From Actinoallomurus sp963850195 (GTDB lineage Bacteria; Actinomycetota; Actinomycetes; Streptosporangiales; Streptosporangiaceae): 64,000 nucleotides of DNA. The translations under genes and the position numbers were made by a program. This document shows positions 34,627 to 43,435 of the stretch, piece by piece. Under the pieces are notes generated by a model. The model saw nothing but the letters and a program-made list of their open reading frames with translations, had not been told where the DNA came from and did no database searches. The number at the start of each line of letters is the position of its first letter. Position 1 is the stretch's first letter. The stretch spans positions 248,001 to 312,000 of the forward strand of contig CAWKKD010000006.1 in the NCBI GenBank assembly GCA_963850195.1. Direction: 5' to 3'.

Positions 34627-35559
34627 TCAGAACAGGGCGGAGGCCAGCTTGCGCCGCGCCTTGGCGACCCGGGGGTCGTCCGGCGGCAGCAGCTCGAACA
34701 GGCTCACCAGATGCTTGCGCGCGATCTCGCGCTCGTCCCCGGAGGTGCGGCGTACGGTGCCGATCAGCCGGTCGAACGCGTCATCGGGCCGCCCCTCGAC
34801 CAGGTCGAGGTCGGCCACGCGTGCCTGCGCCGCCGCGTCGTCCGGGCGCTCGGCGGCGTCCTTGCGCGCCTGCGCCGGGTCATAGGACTGGATCCGGCGC
34901 TGGAGATCGATGAGGGCCAGGCCGCTCTTGGCGTGCGCGTCGTCCGGCCGGGCCCGCAGAAGCTCCTCGAACCCGGCGGCCGCCGCCTCGAGGTCGCCGC
35001 GCTCCAGCGCGTCCTCGGCGGCGTCGCGTACGGGGTCACCGGCCGGCCGCTCCTCGGCCTCGCCCTGGTCGGCGCCCTCGGGAGCGTCGGGCAGCAGGCC
35101 CTGCTCGCGCAGCGCGTCGAAGAGCTCGGCGAGGACCTGGCGTACCTGCGCCTCGGGTGCGGCGCCGTTCAGCACCGGGAGCATCTGGCCCGCGATCACC
35201 GCGGCGACGAAGGGGATGCCCTGGACGCCCATCCGGCTGAGCTGCTGGCCCAGCCCCGGGTTGGCGTCGATGTCGACCTTGGCGAGCACCCAGCGGCCGC
35301 CCGCTTCGTTCGCGAGCTTCTCCAGGATCGGGCCGAGTTGCTTGCAGGGCTGACACCAGTCGGCCCAGAAGTCGACGAGCACCGGGACGGTACGGGATCG
35401 GTCGACGACCTCGTCGTTGAACGTCTCATCGGTCACGTCGATGACGGTGGGTGAGCCCGAGCCGCTCTCGGCAGCCGGGCGCTGCTGCTGTCTCTTGGCC
35501 GCGGCCTGACGCGCGCCGAGATCCACGGCCCCGTGAAGGGAGAAGTCGGATGACGTCAT
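34627..35559 (-). CDS. Thioredoxin-TPR co-chaperone (YbbN/CnoX-like)
   Basis: 310 residues. A thioredoxin domain (about 38-150) with active site WCQPCK, and a FWADWCQPCKQLGPIL context, is followed by TPR-like helices to the end. The CQPC in place of CGPC is seen in this group. Such proteins hold unfolding or chlorinated clients and pass them to chaperones. The ATG at 35559 has an AGGATGGA site and gives the usual N-terminal extension before the fold. Transcribed alone. Redox activity versus chaperone-only function cannot be told. Confidence 0.88.
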   Translation of the reverse strand: MTSSDFSLHGAVDLGARQAAAKRQQQRPAAESGSGSPTVIDVTDETFNDEVVDRSRTVPVLVDFWADWCQPCKQLGPILEKLANEAGGRWVLAKVDIDANPGLGQQLSRMGVQGIPFVAAVIAGQMLPVLNGAAPEAQVRQVLAELFDALREQGLLPDAPEGADQGEAEERPAGDPVRDAAEDALERGDLEAAAAGFEELLRARPDDAHAKSGLALIDLQRRIQSYDPAQARKDAAERPDDAAAQARVADLDLVEGRPDDAFDRLIGTVRRTSGDEREIARKHLVSLFELLPPDDPRVAKARRKLASALF

Positions 35560-35620
35560 GCTTCCATCCTGCCGCATACGCCGCGGGCCGCGCACCGGCG
35601 CCCGCGGACGTCGTGTGGCA

Positions 35621-37288
35621 TCAGAACCTGGCCGGCTCGGAGTAGGAGCCCCACTCGTCGCGCAGGGCCCCGCAGATCTCCCCCAGCGTGGCCTCGACGC
35701 GGGCGGCGTCGAGCATGGCCGGGATCAGGTTTTCGCCGCTCCGCGCCACCTCGGTCATCTTCGCGATCGCGGCGTCGACGGCGGCCTGGTCTCGTTCGAC
35801 GCGGCGGCCGGCAAGGATCCGCTTCTGCTCGCGCTCGACCTCGTGGCTGACCCGGAGGATCTCCAGCGGCTCCTCGATCGAGCCGGTGTGGCAGTTCACT
35901 CCGACGATCTTCTTCTCGGACTTCTCGAGCTGCTGCTGGTACGTGAAGGCGGCGTCGGCGATCTCCGCCATGAACCAGCCCTCCTCGATGCCGCGCAGGA
36001 TGCCGCCGGTCATCGAGCCGTCGGGGCTCATGTCCTTGATCCGGGCGAAGATCCGCTCGGCCTCTTCCTCGATCTTGTCCGTGAGCGCCTCGACGTACCA
36101 GGAGCCGCCCAGAGGGTCGACGACGTTGACCACACCGGTCTCCTCCATGATCACCTGCTGGGTGCGCAGGGCGATCTCGGCGGCCTTCTCGCTCGGCAGC
36201 GCGAGCACCTCGTCGAGCGCGTTGGTGTGGAGGGAGTTCGTGCCTCCCAGTACGGCGGCGAGCGCCTCGACCGCGGTGCGTACGACGTTGTTGTCAGGCT
36301 GCTGCGCGGTCAGCGACACCCCGGCGGTCTGCGTGTGGAACCGCAGCCACTGCGCCTTGTCGGAGGTCGCGCCGTAGACGTCGCGCAGCCAGCGGGCCCA
36401 GATCCGGCGCGCCGCGCGGAACTTGGCGATCTCCTCGAAGAAGTCGATGTGGGAGTCGAAGAAGAACGACAGGCCCGGGGCGAAGGTGTTGACGTCCAAG
36501 CCGCGCGACAGGCCGAGCTCGACGTAGCCGAAGCCGTCGGCGAGCGTGTACGCGAGCTCCTGGCCGGCCGTGGAGCCCGCCTCGCGGATGTGGTAGCCGG
36601 AGACGCTCAGCGGCTTGTACGCCGGGATCTCCGCCGCGCAGTACTCCATGAGGTCGCCGATCAGGCGCAGGTGCGGCTGCGGCTCGAACAGCCACTCCTT
36701 CTGCGCGATGTACTCCTTGAAGATGTCGGTCTGCAGCGTGCCATCGAGGCCGCGCAGGTCGACGCCCTGCCGCTCGGCTGCGACGAGGTACATGCAGAAG
36801 ATCGGCACCGCGGGACCGGAGATCGTCATCGACGTCGTGGTCTCGCCCAGCGGGATCCCGTCGAAGAGGATCTCCATGTCGGCGGCCGAGTCGATCGCGA
36901 CGCCGCAGTGGCCGACCTCGCCGATCGAGCGTTCGTCGTCGGAGTCACGGCCCATGAGCGTGGGCATGTCGAACGCGACCGAGAGCCCGCCTCCGCCGGC
37001 GGCCAGGATCATCTTGTAACGCTCGTTGGTCTGCTGGGCGTTGCCGAACCCGGCGAACTGCCGGATCGTCCAGGTGCGCCCGCGGTATCCGGTCGGATAG
37101 AGGCTGCGGGTGAACGGGAACTCCCCCGGCCAGCCGATGCGCTCGAAGCGCGGGTCGTCGGTGGTCGGGCCGTACACGGGCTCGACCTCGGTCCCGGAGA
37201 GCGTGGTGAAGTCGGCGTCGCGCCTGCGTGAGGCGTCGAACCGCTCCTGCCAGCGACGGCGGCCCGCCTCGATGTCCCGCATGTCCAT
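35621..37288 (-). CDS. icmA: Isobutyryl-CoA mutase large subunit
   Basis: 555-residue TIM-barrel subunit of a B12-dependent acyl-CoA mutase, lacking the C-terminal cobalamin domain, as in ICM where IcmB supplies it. The residues that discriminate substrate point to isobutyryl-CoA rather than methylmalonyl-CoA: Phe78 in TIRQFAGF (Tyr in MCM) and Gln196 in KEYIAQKEW (Arg in MCM). It interconverts isobutyryl- and n-butyryl-CoA, feeding valine breakdown and butyrate units. GGAG precedes the ATG. A perfect palindrome lies 35 bases upstream. No icmB is in the window; the dedicated GTPase-type chaperone gene meaB is 6 kb away. Confidence 0.88.
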   Translation of the reverse strand: MDMRDIEAGRRRWQERFDASRRRDADFTTLSGTEVEPVYGPTTDDPRFERIGWPGEFPFTRSLYPTGYRGRTWTIRQFAGFGNAQQTNERYKMILAAGGGGLSVAFDMPTLMGRDSDDERSIGEVGHCGVAIDSAADMEILFDGIPLGETTTSMTISGPAVPIFCMYLVAAERQGVDLRGLDGTLQTDIFKEYIAQKEWLFEPQPHLRLIGDLMEYCAAEIPAYKPLSVSGYHIREAGSTAGQELAYTLADGFGYVELGLSRGLDVNTFAPGLSFFFDSHIDFFEEIAKFRAARRIWARWLRDVYGATSDKAQWLRFHTQTAGVSLTAQQPDNNVVRTAVEALAAVLGGTNSLHTNALDEVLALPSEKAAEIALRTQQVIMEETGVVNVVDPLGGSWYVEALTDKIEEEAERIFARIKDMSPDGSMTGGILRGIEEGWFMAEIADAAFTYQQQLEKSEKKIVGVNCHTGSIEEPLEILRVSHEVEREQKRILAGRRVERDQAAVDAAIAKMTEVARSGENLIPAMLDAARVEATLGEICGALRDEWGSYSEPARF

Positions 37289-37322
37289 TAGGGCGCTCCT
37301 CGACCGGATGACGTTTCCTAAA

Positions 37323-37340
37323 TACTAGGACGTCCTAGTA
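37323..37340. promoter_or_regulatory. 18-bp perfect palindrome, probable MarR-type operator
   Basis: TACTAGGACGTCCTAGTA is exactly self-complementary. It lies 34 bases upstream of icmA and 53 bases downstream of the marR-type stop codon. The TACTAGGAC half-site is the kind of element bound by homodimeric MarR or TetR regulators, and its place overlaps the expected icmA promoter. The neighbouring regulator is the natural candidate. Confidence 0.6.
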
Positions 37341-37393
37341 ACTGTGGCCAGCGGGGGGCACGGTGACACGTTCGTGCGTCGAGGGAACCCGGT

Positions 37394-37906
37394 TCAGTCC
37401 GCGAAGTCGCCCGCGGTGACCCGCAGACGGTGCAGCACGTCGAAGATCTTCGCTAGATCCTCGGTGTCGTACGCCCCAAGGCCGAACTCGTCGGCCATCA
37501 GGTCGCGCGTCGCCGACTCGACGACCTCGCGACCACTCTCCGTGATCTCGGCCAGCACGCCCCGGCCGTCGCTGGGGTTCGGTCTGCGGCGTACGTAGCC
37601 CTGCCGCTCCAGCCGGTCGATGGTGTTCGTGACGCTCGTCGGATGCACCATCAAGCGCTCGCCGATCTTGGAGAGCGACAGGGCCCCGGATCCGCTGAAC
37701 GTCAACAGGACCAGGGCCTCATAGCGTGCGAACGTCAGCGCGTACGGCTTCAGCAGGGCGTCCAGCTCGGCCAGCAGGATCGCCTGCGCGCGCATGATCG
37801 AGGTCACCGCGAGCATCGCGGGCGAGCGTCCCCAGCGGCGCTCCCACAGCTCGCCGGCGCGGGCGATCGGGTCGAAGGGGAGATTGAGCGGCTTGGCCAC
37901 GCGCAC
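37394..37906 (-). CDS. MarR family transcriptional regulator
   Basis: 170-residue winged-helix regulator. The dimerisation helices flank the DNA-binding core (about 70-125): LSLSKIGERLMVHPTSVTNTIDRLERQGYVRRRPNPSDGRG, of which the recognition helix is PTSVTNTIDRLE and the wing is RRRPNPSDGRG. GTG start at 37906, possibly leaderless. It lies upstream of icmA in the same direction, with the palindromic operator between them, so it probably controls icmA in answer to an acyl-CoA or acid. Confidence 0.9.
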   Translation of the reverse strand: MRVAKPLNLPFDPIARAGELWERRWGRSPAMLAVTSIMRAQAILLAELDALLKPYALTFARYEALVLLTFSGSGALSLSKIGERLMVHPTSVTNTIDRLERQGYVRRRPNPSDGRGVLAEITESGREVVESATRDLMADEFGLGAYDTEDLAKIFDVLHRLRVTAGDFAD

Positions 37907-38152
37907 ACGCTATCGCCTGCCGGTCGATCACCCGAAATATCCCCGCCAATAGCGACAATCCATTTCCAACGAATAGCGCAAAGCCCTTGCAATCACCCAG
38001 CGCCACCGACATCGCTGACAGTCATCGCCAAGGCAAGTTATAGTTCCGTTGTCGGTGCGTGCGAGGACGGCAAAGGGGGGCGTCCACGCAGCCGTTCATA
38101 AGGTTGATCTTGCCTCGACTTCGAACGCGCATCGCGAATTCGGGGGGTTTTT

Positions 38153-38836
38153 ATGATCGCGGACTTCTCCACGATCGTGGCTCGGGGGCTGGGGATCCGC
38201 CACAGGGGGCGGTGGATCCTGCGTCCCACCACGTTCGGCATCACCTCGGGCGTCGTCGGCCTGTACGGCCCGGCGGGATCCGGCAGGTCACTCCTGCTCA
38301 ACACGCTCGCGACGCTGCGTCGACCGTCGGTCGGCGACCTCGAGCTGCTCGGGCACGACGTGACCGACGCGGCCGCGCAGCGCGCCGTCTGCGCGCGACT
38401 GGGCATGCTGCCCCGTGAATTCGGCCGGGCGCCGGGTTTGACGGCCGGTGAATTCGTGTCGTACGCCGCCTATTTCAAACGCACTTCCAAAGGAGCGGTC
38501 AATGCGATTTTAGAGCGATTCGAGCTTACCGAGGTGGCGGAATTGTCGATGGAGATGCTTCCCGCCGATCTCCGGCTGCGCGTCGGACTCGCGGCCGCCT
38601 GCGTGCACCGGCCGGACGTGGTATTCCTTGACGAGCCGCTGACCGATATTGGCGAATCCGACCGATATGAGCTGATACGTCTGCTGCGGGGCCTCGCGCC
38701 CACCGTCGTCGTGACCGCCCCGGACCCGGCCGAGCTGACCGGCTGGTGCGACCGGGTGTTCGGCATCGCGCGCGCACGCCTGATCGAGTCGCTGGACGTC
38801 TCCCGATCGTGGACCCGGGTGCCGGCCGGTGTCTGA
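38153..38836 (+). CDS. ABC transporter ATP-binding protein with degenerate motifs
   Basis: 227-residue ABC-type ATPase. The Walker A loop reads GPAGSGRSLL: the invariant Lys is replaced by Arg (about residue 46). The signature LSGGQ is replaced by LPADLRLRVGLA. Walker B VVFLDEPLTD is intact, and the H-loop His is not obvious (VTAPDPAEL). These changes suggest weak or no ATP turnover. It overlaps the next gene, encoding a multi-span membrane protein, by eight bases, so the two form a transporter-like pair. GGGGGG precedes the ATG. Confidence 0.8.
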   Translation: MIADFSTIVARGLGIRHRGRWILRPTTFGITSGVVGLYGPAGSGRSLLLNTLATLRRPSVGDLELLGHDVTDAAAQRAVCARLGMLPREFGRAPGLTAGEFVSYAAYFKRTSKGAVNAILERFELTEVAELSMEMLPADLRLRVGLAAACVHRPDVVFLDEPLTDIGESDRYELIRLLRGLAPTVVVTAPDPAELTGWCDRVFGIARARLIESLDVSRSWTRVPAGV

Positions 38837-40076
38837 CCTGGGGCGGGTGCTGCGGATCGATGCCCGCCGCACCGCCCCCCTGCTGGCCGTCCCGGTCCTG
38901 ACGCTGCTGGGGGCGGTGGCGGCCTGGCGCGCGCTGCTGCCGGGCGTCGCCTACTGGGACGACGCCGTGGCGGCGCTGTTCGCCTCGGTGCGCGTCCTGG
39001 GTCCGGCCTCGGCGGCGCTCGCCGCCTGGGTGGCGCTGCGCGAGCACCGGCTCGGCCACCTGCGCGGCCTGAGCCCTCGATCGCCCGCGGTCGGGCCCCT
39101 GCTCGACCTCCTGCTGCTCGGCGTGATCACGCTCAGCGCGTTCGTGGTCGTCTCCGCGATCGTCGCGGTCAAGACGCTGATCAGCGCGCAGGCGGGCCAT
39201 CCGCAGGTCATGGGGCTCCTGGCCGGGGCGCTCACGCTCCTCGGGTACACCGTGATCGGCTATCTCGCGGGCCGCCTCGTACCGCGCCTGCCCACGGTCG
39301 CGGTGGCGGCGGCCGTCACCTACCTCTGGGGCTTCCTGCGCCCGGGCTCGTGGACCGATCTGCTGCCGCCGCCGGGCGTCGAGCACGTTCGCCCGTTCGC
39401 CGGCCTGCGCACCGAGCTGCTCGCCGGCCAGGCGCTGTGGTCGCTCGGCCTGGGCACCCTGCTCGTCAGCGGCTACCTGCTGGCCCTGACGCGGCGTGCG
39501 CGGCTCCTCGTACCGCTCCTCGCCTCCGCGGTGCTGATCACCGGCACCACGCTGTGGATCCGCGACCAGCAGCGGGCCGCGCTCACGCCGCGCGCCTTCG
39601 AGTACGCCTGCCGCCAGTGGCCGCTCACCGTCTGCGTGCACCCGGCACTGGGCTCGGCGCTGCCGTCACTGGAGGACGCCCTGACCCCGCTCGCGACCCG
39701 GCTGAGCGGCACCCCGGGCCGGTTCACCCGCGTGGAGCATCGGCCCGACAACGCCTTCCCGCGCCCCTCCCACGGCGTGGTCTACATCCACCTGCGTGAC
39801 CTGTCTCCCGGCTACGAGCACCGCGCCGAACAGGAGATCGAGATCAGCCTCCTCGACGCCCGTACGTGCGGCGACCCGGGGCACGCCACCGGGGCGCGCT
39901 ACAGCGCGCTGATCTCCGCGTGGCTGCTCGACGAGGCACCGCCGAGGCTCATCGAGGCCACCGCCGCGCACGCCTTCGAGCGCTGGACCGAGCGCGAACG
40001 GCGCCACTGGCTGCGGCTGCACTACGCCCGCTACCACTCGTGCACGCTGCGCGGCAAGGACTTCCGGCTCAAATGA
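38829..40076 (+). CDS. Multi-span membrane protein partnered with the ABC ATPase
   Basis: 415 residues. Six or so hydrophobic segments occupy the first 250 residues (first at about 17-36). The last 165 residues form a soluble domain with Cys pairs and HRAEQEIEISLL and HAFERWTERERRHWLRLHY stretches. The GTG start overlaps the ATPase gene by eight bases. Proteins with this layout occur beside ABC ATPases in actinomycetes, but the substrate is unknown. I do not recognise the soluble domain. Confidence 0.65.
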   Translation: MSDLGRVLRIDARRTAPLLAVPVLTLLGAVAAWRALLPGVAYWDDAVAALFASVRVLGPASAALAAWVALREHRLGHLRGLSPRSPAVGPLLDLLLLGVITLSAFVVVSAIVAVKTLISAQAGHPQVMGLLAGALTLLGYTVIGYLAGRLVPRLPTVAVAAAVTYLWGFLRPGSWTDLLPPPGVEHVRPFAGLRTELLAGQALWSLGLGTLLVSGYLLALTRRARLLVPLLASAVLITGTTLWIRDQQRAALTPRAFEYACRQWPLTVCVHPALGSALPSLEDALTPLATRLSGTPGRFTRVEHRPDNAFPRPSHGVVYIHLRDLSPGYEHRAEQEIEISLLDARTCGDPGHATGARYSALISAWLLDEAPPRLIEATAAHAFERWTERERRHWLRLHYARYHSCTLRGKDFRLK

Positions 40077-40123
40077 TCACAAGTCCCACGACGCCCGTGC
40101 CCGTTTTTCACTAGGGTCGGCGT

Positions 40124-40897
40124 GTGGACTGGAGCCTGCTGACGTGCGCCCGCAAGGGCCACATCACCTACGAACCCGACGAGACCACGCTGCGCGACCG
40201 GCTGCACGTCGAGACGCCCGCCGGCAGGGCGTGGCGGTGCCTGCGCTGCGGCACGTACGTGAAGGGCGACCCGCACGGCGCCGGGCCGGCCGACCAGGCG
40301 CCTCTGGTGCTGCGCGGCCGCGAGCTGCGCGACGCGTTCATCATGCGGTTCTTCGCCCTCGAGCGGGTCATCCGCGGTCTGGTGATCGCCGCCGGGGCGT
40401 ACGGCGTCTGGCGCTTCTCCGCGCACCGCGGCTCGATCCAGCGGATCTTCGAGAAGGACATCCCGCTGCTGAAGCCGCTCGCCGGCCAGCTCGGCTGGGA
40501 CCTCGACCACTCGCGCATCGTCGAGAGCATCCGTCACACCTTCACCCTCCAGAGCAGCACGCTCATCTGGTTCGCGCTCGGCCTGCTGGGCTACGCGCTG
40601 ATCGAGCTGATCGAGGCCGTCGGGCTCTGGATGCTCAAGCGCTGGGGTGAGTACTTCGCCGTCGTCGCCACGTCCTGCGGCCTGCCGATCGAGAGCTACG
40701 AGCTGACCGAGCGGATCACCGCCTTCCGCGCCGGCGCGCTGGTGATCAACGTCGGCCTGGTCGTCTACCTGCTCGTCTCGAAGCGGCTGTTCGGCATCCG
40801 CGGGGGCAAGGAGGCGTACGAGGCGCACCGCCGCGGCGAGTCGCTCATCGAGGTCGAGCAGGCCGCTGTGACTCCGCACGCCGAAGCCGCCGGGTGA
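40124..40897 (+). CDS. DUF2127 membrane protein
   Basis: 257 residues. An N-terminal cytoplasmic region has a Cys pair resembling half a zinc ribbon (RCLRCGTYV). It is followed by a hydrophobic pattern of three or four transmembrane helices typical of DUF2127 (ALERVIRGLVIAAGAYGVWRF, LVINVGLVVYLLVSKRLFG; each shown part is a membrane segment). GTG start at 40124. Role unknown. Confidence 0.72.
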   Translation: MDWSLLTCARKGHITYEPDETTLRDRLHVETPAGRAWRCLRCGTYVKGDPHGAGPADQAPLVLRGRELRDAFIMRFFALERVIRGLVIAAGAYGVWRFSAHRGSIQRIFEKDIPLLKPLAGQLGWDLDHSRIVESIRHTFTLQSSTLIWFALGLLGYALIELIEAVGLWMLKRWGEYFAVVATSCGLPIESYELTERITAFRAGALVINVGLVVYLLVSKRLFGIRGGKEAYEAHRRGESLIEVEQAAVTPHAEAAG

Positions 40898-40954
40898 CAA
40901 CCCGGCTTTCTGGGGAATAGCGGTCATGAGCTGCCACCCCGAGAGGTGAGACGA

Positions 40955-41641
40955 ATGTCGGAGTCGGATACCGCTGAGTTCCGCGCGCCACGGAGACGCC
41001 GTCGCGGCACCGGCGCGATCGCGCTCGTGCTCGTACTGGTCGCGGTGGCCTACGCCGCGCTCCAGGCGGCGCACGCGCTGCCGGGCTGGCTGGACCCGTT
41101 CCACGAGAAGACCAAGGACCGCAGCGGGCCCGTACTGCTGCGGTCGATCCAGAACCTCTCGCGCTACGAGGCCGCGAGCGGCAACTACCAGGTGGTCGTC
41201 GACCTGGAGAAGGACGCGCAGTTCCTGCCCGGGGCACTGCGCGGCCAGCGGACCGTCTTCGTGGGCAGCGGCAGCGTCGACGCCTACGTCGACTTCTCCC
41301 ACCTGGGCAAGGACTCCATCACCACGGACAAGACCCGCACGTCCGTGACGGTGACCGTGCCGCACGCGCAGCTCGAGAAGACCACACTCGACCCGAAGCA
41401 CAGCTACGTCTTCGCCAAGCAGCGCGGGATCTTCGACCGGTTCGGCGACTTCTTCAGCTCCAACCCCAACCAGCAGCAGCAGCTCTACGTGCTCGCCTCG
41501 CAGAAGATCCAGGACGCGGCGAAGACCGGTGCGCTGGCCCAGCGCGCGGACACGAACACCAAGCTGATGCTCACCAACATGCTGACGGCACTGGGCTACA
41601 CACACGTCACCGTGACGTTCGGCACGCCTTCACAGCCATAA
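40955..41641 (+). CDS. DUF4230 domain protein, membrane-anchored
   Basis: 228 residues. An Arg-rich cytoplasmic N-terminus is followed by one transmembrane segment (about 20-40) and an extracellular DUF4230 domain (about 55-215): VLLRSIQNLSRYEAASGNYQ and VYAYVDFSHL-like strands with TVTVPHAQLEKTTLD. The ATG at 40955 is preceded by GAGAGGTGAG. Function unknown; the domain often accompanies envelope genes. Confidence 0.78.
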   Translation: MSESDTAEFRAPRRRRRGTGAIALVLVLVAVAYAALQAAHALPGWLDPFHEKTKDRSGPVLLRSIQNLSRYEAASGNYQVVVDLEKDAQFLPGALRGQRTVFVGSGSVDAYVDFSHLGKDSITTDKTRTSVTVTVPHAQLEKTTLDPKHSYVFAKQRGIFDRFGDFFSSNPNQQQQLYVLASQKIQDAAKTGALAQRADTNTKLMLTNMLTALGYTHVTVTFGTPSQP

Positions 41642-41696
41642 CCTGACCCGCCACGGGGAATAGCGATGCGGTAGGTCCGGTTACGGATGAGCCGGG

Positions 41697-43406
41697 GTGA
41701 TCGCCGTGTCCGTGGCAGATACATCTACTACGGGGCGACGGCCGACATGGCCGTTCGCGCTACCCGTCATCGCCTCGGCGGTGGCGGTGGCGCTGCCCGT
41801 GATCGACGACTCCGCCTCCGGGCGTCCAGCGGAACTCATCGTGGGCGACCTGCTTCCCGGCGGCCAGGAGTTCCTGCTCGCGCTGGTGCTGCTGGCGGCG
41901 GCGCGCGGGGTCCTGCTCCGCCGCCGGTTCGCGTACCACCTGCTCCTGGTCCTGTCCGTACTGTCCGCGCTCGACGCGCTGGGCGCCCGCCAGCCGGGGC
42001 GGCTCCTGCTCCTCACGGCCGGCGCGTACGTGCTGTTCCGGTTCCGCGGTGAGTTCCGCACGTCGCCGAGCCGGGTACGCGCCGCGCTCGGCGCCGGACT
42101 GATCACGTACGTGGTGGCGGCCTTCTACGGCCTCGTGGTCATGCTCGCCGAGCGCCACCACGTGACCCCGGGCCCCACGATCACCGACGCGGGACGGGAG
42201 ATCCTGTACGGGCTGACCGCATCCGGCCCCGGCCCGCTGCACTTCGACGGCTCGCCCGACCGCTGGTTCGAGACCAGCCTCGCCATCCTGGGCGGCGGCG
42301 GCCTGCTCGCGATGCTGATGACGCTCCTGACCCCGGCGCCACCGCCGCCGGCCGGCACGGACGCGGAGCGCGCCGAGGCCGCGTGCCTCGTCGACGACGG
42401 CGGCTCGGACACCCTCGCGCCGTTCGTCCTGCGCAGCGACAAGTCCTATGTCTTCAGCCCCGACCGGCGCGCGGTGATCGGCTACCGGGTCCTGTTCGGC
42501 GTCGCCACCGCGGGCGGCGATCCGGCCGGCGACCCGGCGTCCTACCCGGCCGCGGTCGCGGCGTTCGCCGCGCTCGCCGAACGTTCCGGCTGGCGGATGG
42601 CCGTCCTCGGCGCCCGTACGGACCTGCTCCGCCTGTGGCAGCCGTACGGGCTGCACTCCGTCGGCATCGGCGACGAGGTGCTGCTGGCCCCGTGCGGGTT
42701 CGCGCTGAACGGCCGGAGCATGCGCAACGTACGGCAGGCGGTGCGGCGCACCGTCAACGCCGGCGTCACCACCGAGGTCGTACGCGAGGGCGCCCTGGAC
42801 GAGGACGAGCGCGTACGGCTGCGGGCGGTGGCCACCGAGGCGATGGACGGTGCCGACGAACGCGGCTTCTCCATGAACCTCGACGGGCTGCTGACCGGCC
42901 GGCACACGTCGCCGGTCGTCGTCGTGGCACGCGACGCGGACGGCGCGCCGATCGGCTTCCAGCGGTACCTGCCCAGCGCCTGCGGGCGCCGGCTGTCCCT
43001 CGACGCGATGCGGCGCGCGCCCGGCTCACCCAACGGCCTCAACGAGCGGATGATCGCCGACGTCATGGCGTACGCGGGTGAGAACGACGTCGACGAGGTC
43101 TCGCTGAACTTCGCGGCCTTCCGCGAGCTGCTGGACGCCGAGGACCGCGGCGCCATCGAACGCGGCGGCTACCTACTGATCCACCTGCTCGATCCGTTCA
43201 TCAAGGTCGAGTCGCTGTACCTGTTCAACCGCAAGTTCCGGCCGCGCTACGTACCGCGCAGCGTGCTCTTCCCGTCCTGGGCCGGCATCGTGCCGGTGGC
43301 CGCCGCCCTGCTCACGCTGGAGTTCGGCCACCGGCGCCCGGCCGAGCCGACCGACGGCCGCCCCGAACCCATCGGCGAAGAGTCCTACGCGCCCTCGCCC
43401 GGCTAG
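41697..43406 (+). CDS. DUF2156 (LPG-synthase C-like) membrane protein
   Basis: 569 residues. The first 225 residues hold about five to six membrane helices; the rest is a DUF2156 domain of the lysyl-phosphatidylglycerol synthase C-terminal (GNAT-like) fold. It shows LNGRSMRNVRQAVRRTVNAG and FNRKFRPRYVPRSVLFP, with the NRKF-x-P-x-x-x-P-R motif conserved in MprF-like proteins. It may transfer an aminoacyl group to phosphatidylglycerol at the membrane, a cationic-peptide resistance function, but no LysRS domain is present. GTG start (41697), with a second in-frame GTG three codons later. Confidence 0.78.
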   Translation: MIAVSVADTSTTGRRPTWPFALPVIASAVAVALPVIDDSASGRPAELIVGDLLPGGQEFLLALVLLAAARGVLLRRRFAYHLLLVLSVLSALDALGARQPGRLLLLTAGAYVLFRFRGEFRTSPSRVRAALGAGLITYVVAAFYGLVVMLAERHHVTPGPTITDAGREILYGLTASGPGPLHFDGSPDRWFETSLAILGGGGLLAMLMTLLTPAPPPPAGTDAERAEAACLVDDGGSDTLAPFVLRSDKSYVFSPDRRAVIGYRVLFGVATAGGDPAGDPASYPAAVAAFAALAERSGWRMAVLGARTDLLRLWQPYGLHSVGIGDEVLLAPCGFALNGRSMRNVRQAVRRTVNAGVTTEVVREGALDEDERVRLRAVATEAMDGADERGFSMNLDGLLTGRHTSPVVVVARDADGAPIGFQRYLPSACGRRLSLDAMRRAPGSPNGLNERMIADVMAYAGENDVDEVSLNFAAFRELLDAEDRGAIERGGYLLIHLLDPFIKVESLYLFNRKFRPRYVPRSVLFPSWAGIVPVAAALLTLEFGHRRPAEPTDGRPEPIGEESYAPSPG

Positions 43407-43435
43407 GGGGTGTCCGAAGACCCACCGGACACCCC
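43407..43435. terminator. Bidirectional hairpin terminator
   Basis: A 10-bp stem (GGGGTGTCCG/CGGACACCCC) with a 9-base loop, between the convergent DUF2156 and meaB genes, followed on the plus strand by TTAATT. Confidence 0.75.

Noticed and set aside
31833..34913. 1026-codon plus-strand frame across yqgE, LPXTG and malic-enzyme genes
   Set aside because: It runs antisense or out of frame through several clear genes and reads as Arg/Val/Asp-rich non-protein sequence.
35621..37288. Methylmalonyl-CoA mutase assignment for the large mutase subunit
   Set aside because: Phe78 and Gln196 and the overall sequence fit isobutyryl-CoA mutase; no B12 domain or small subunit adjoins it.
37323..37340. 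18-bp palindrome as a phage attachment or transposon site
   Set aside because: No integrase, transposase or second copy nearby; its position between a MarR gene and a promoter fits an operator better.
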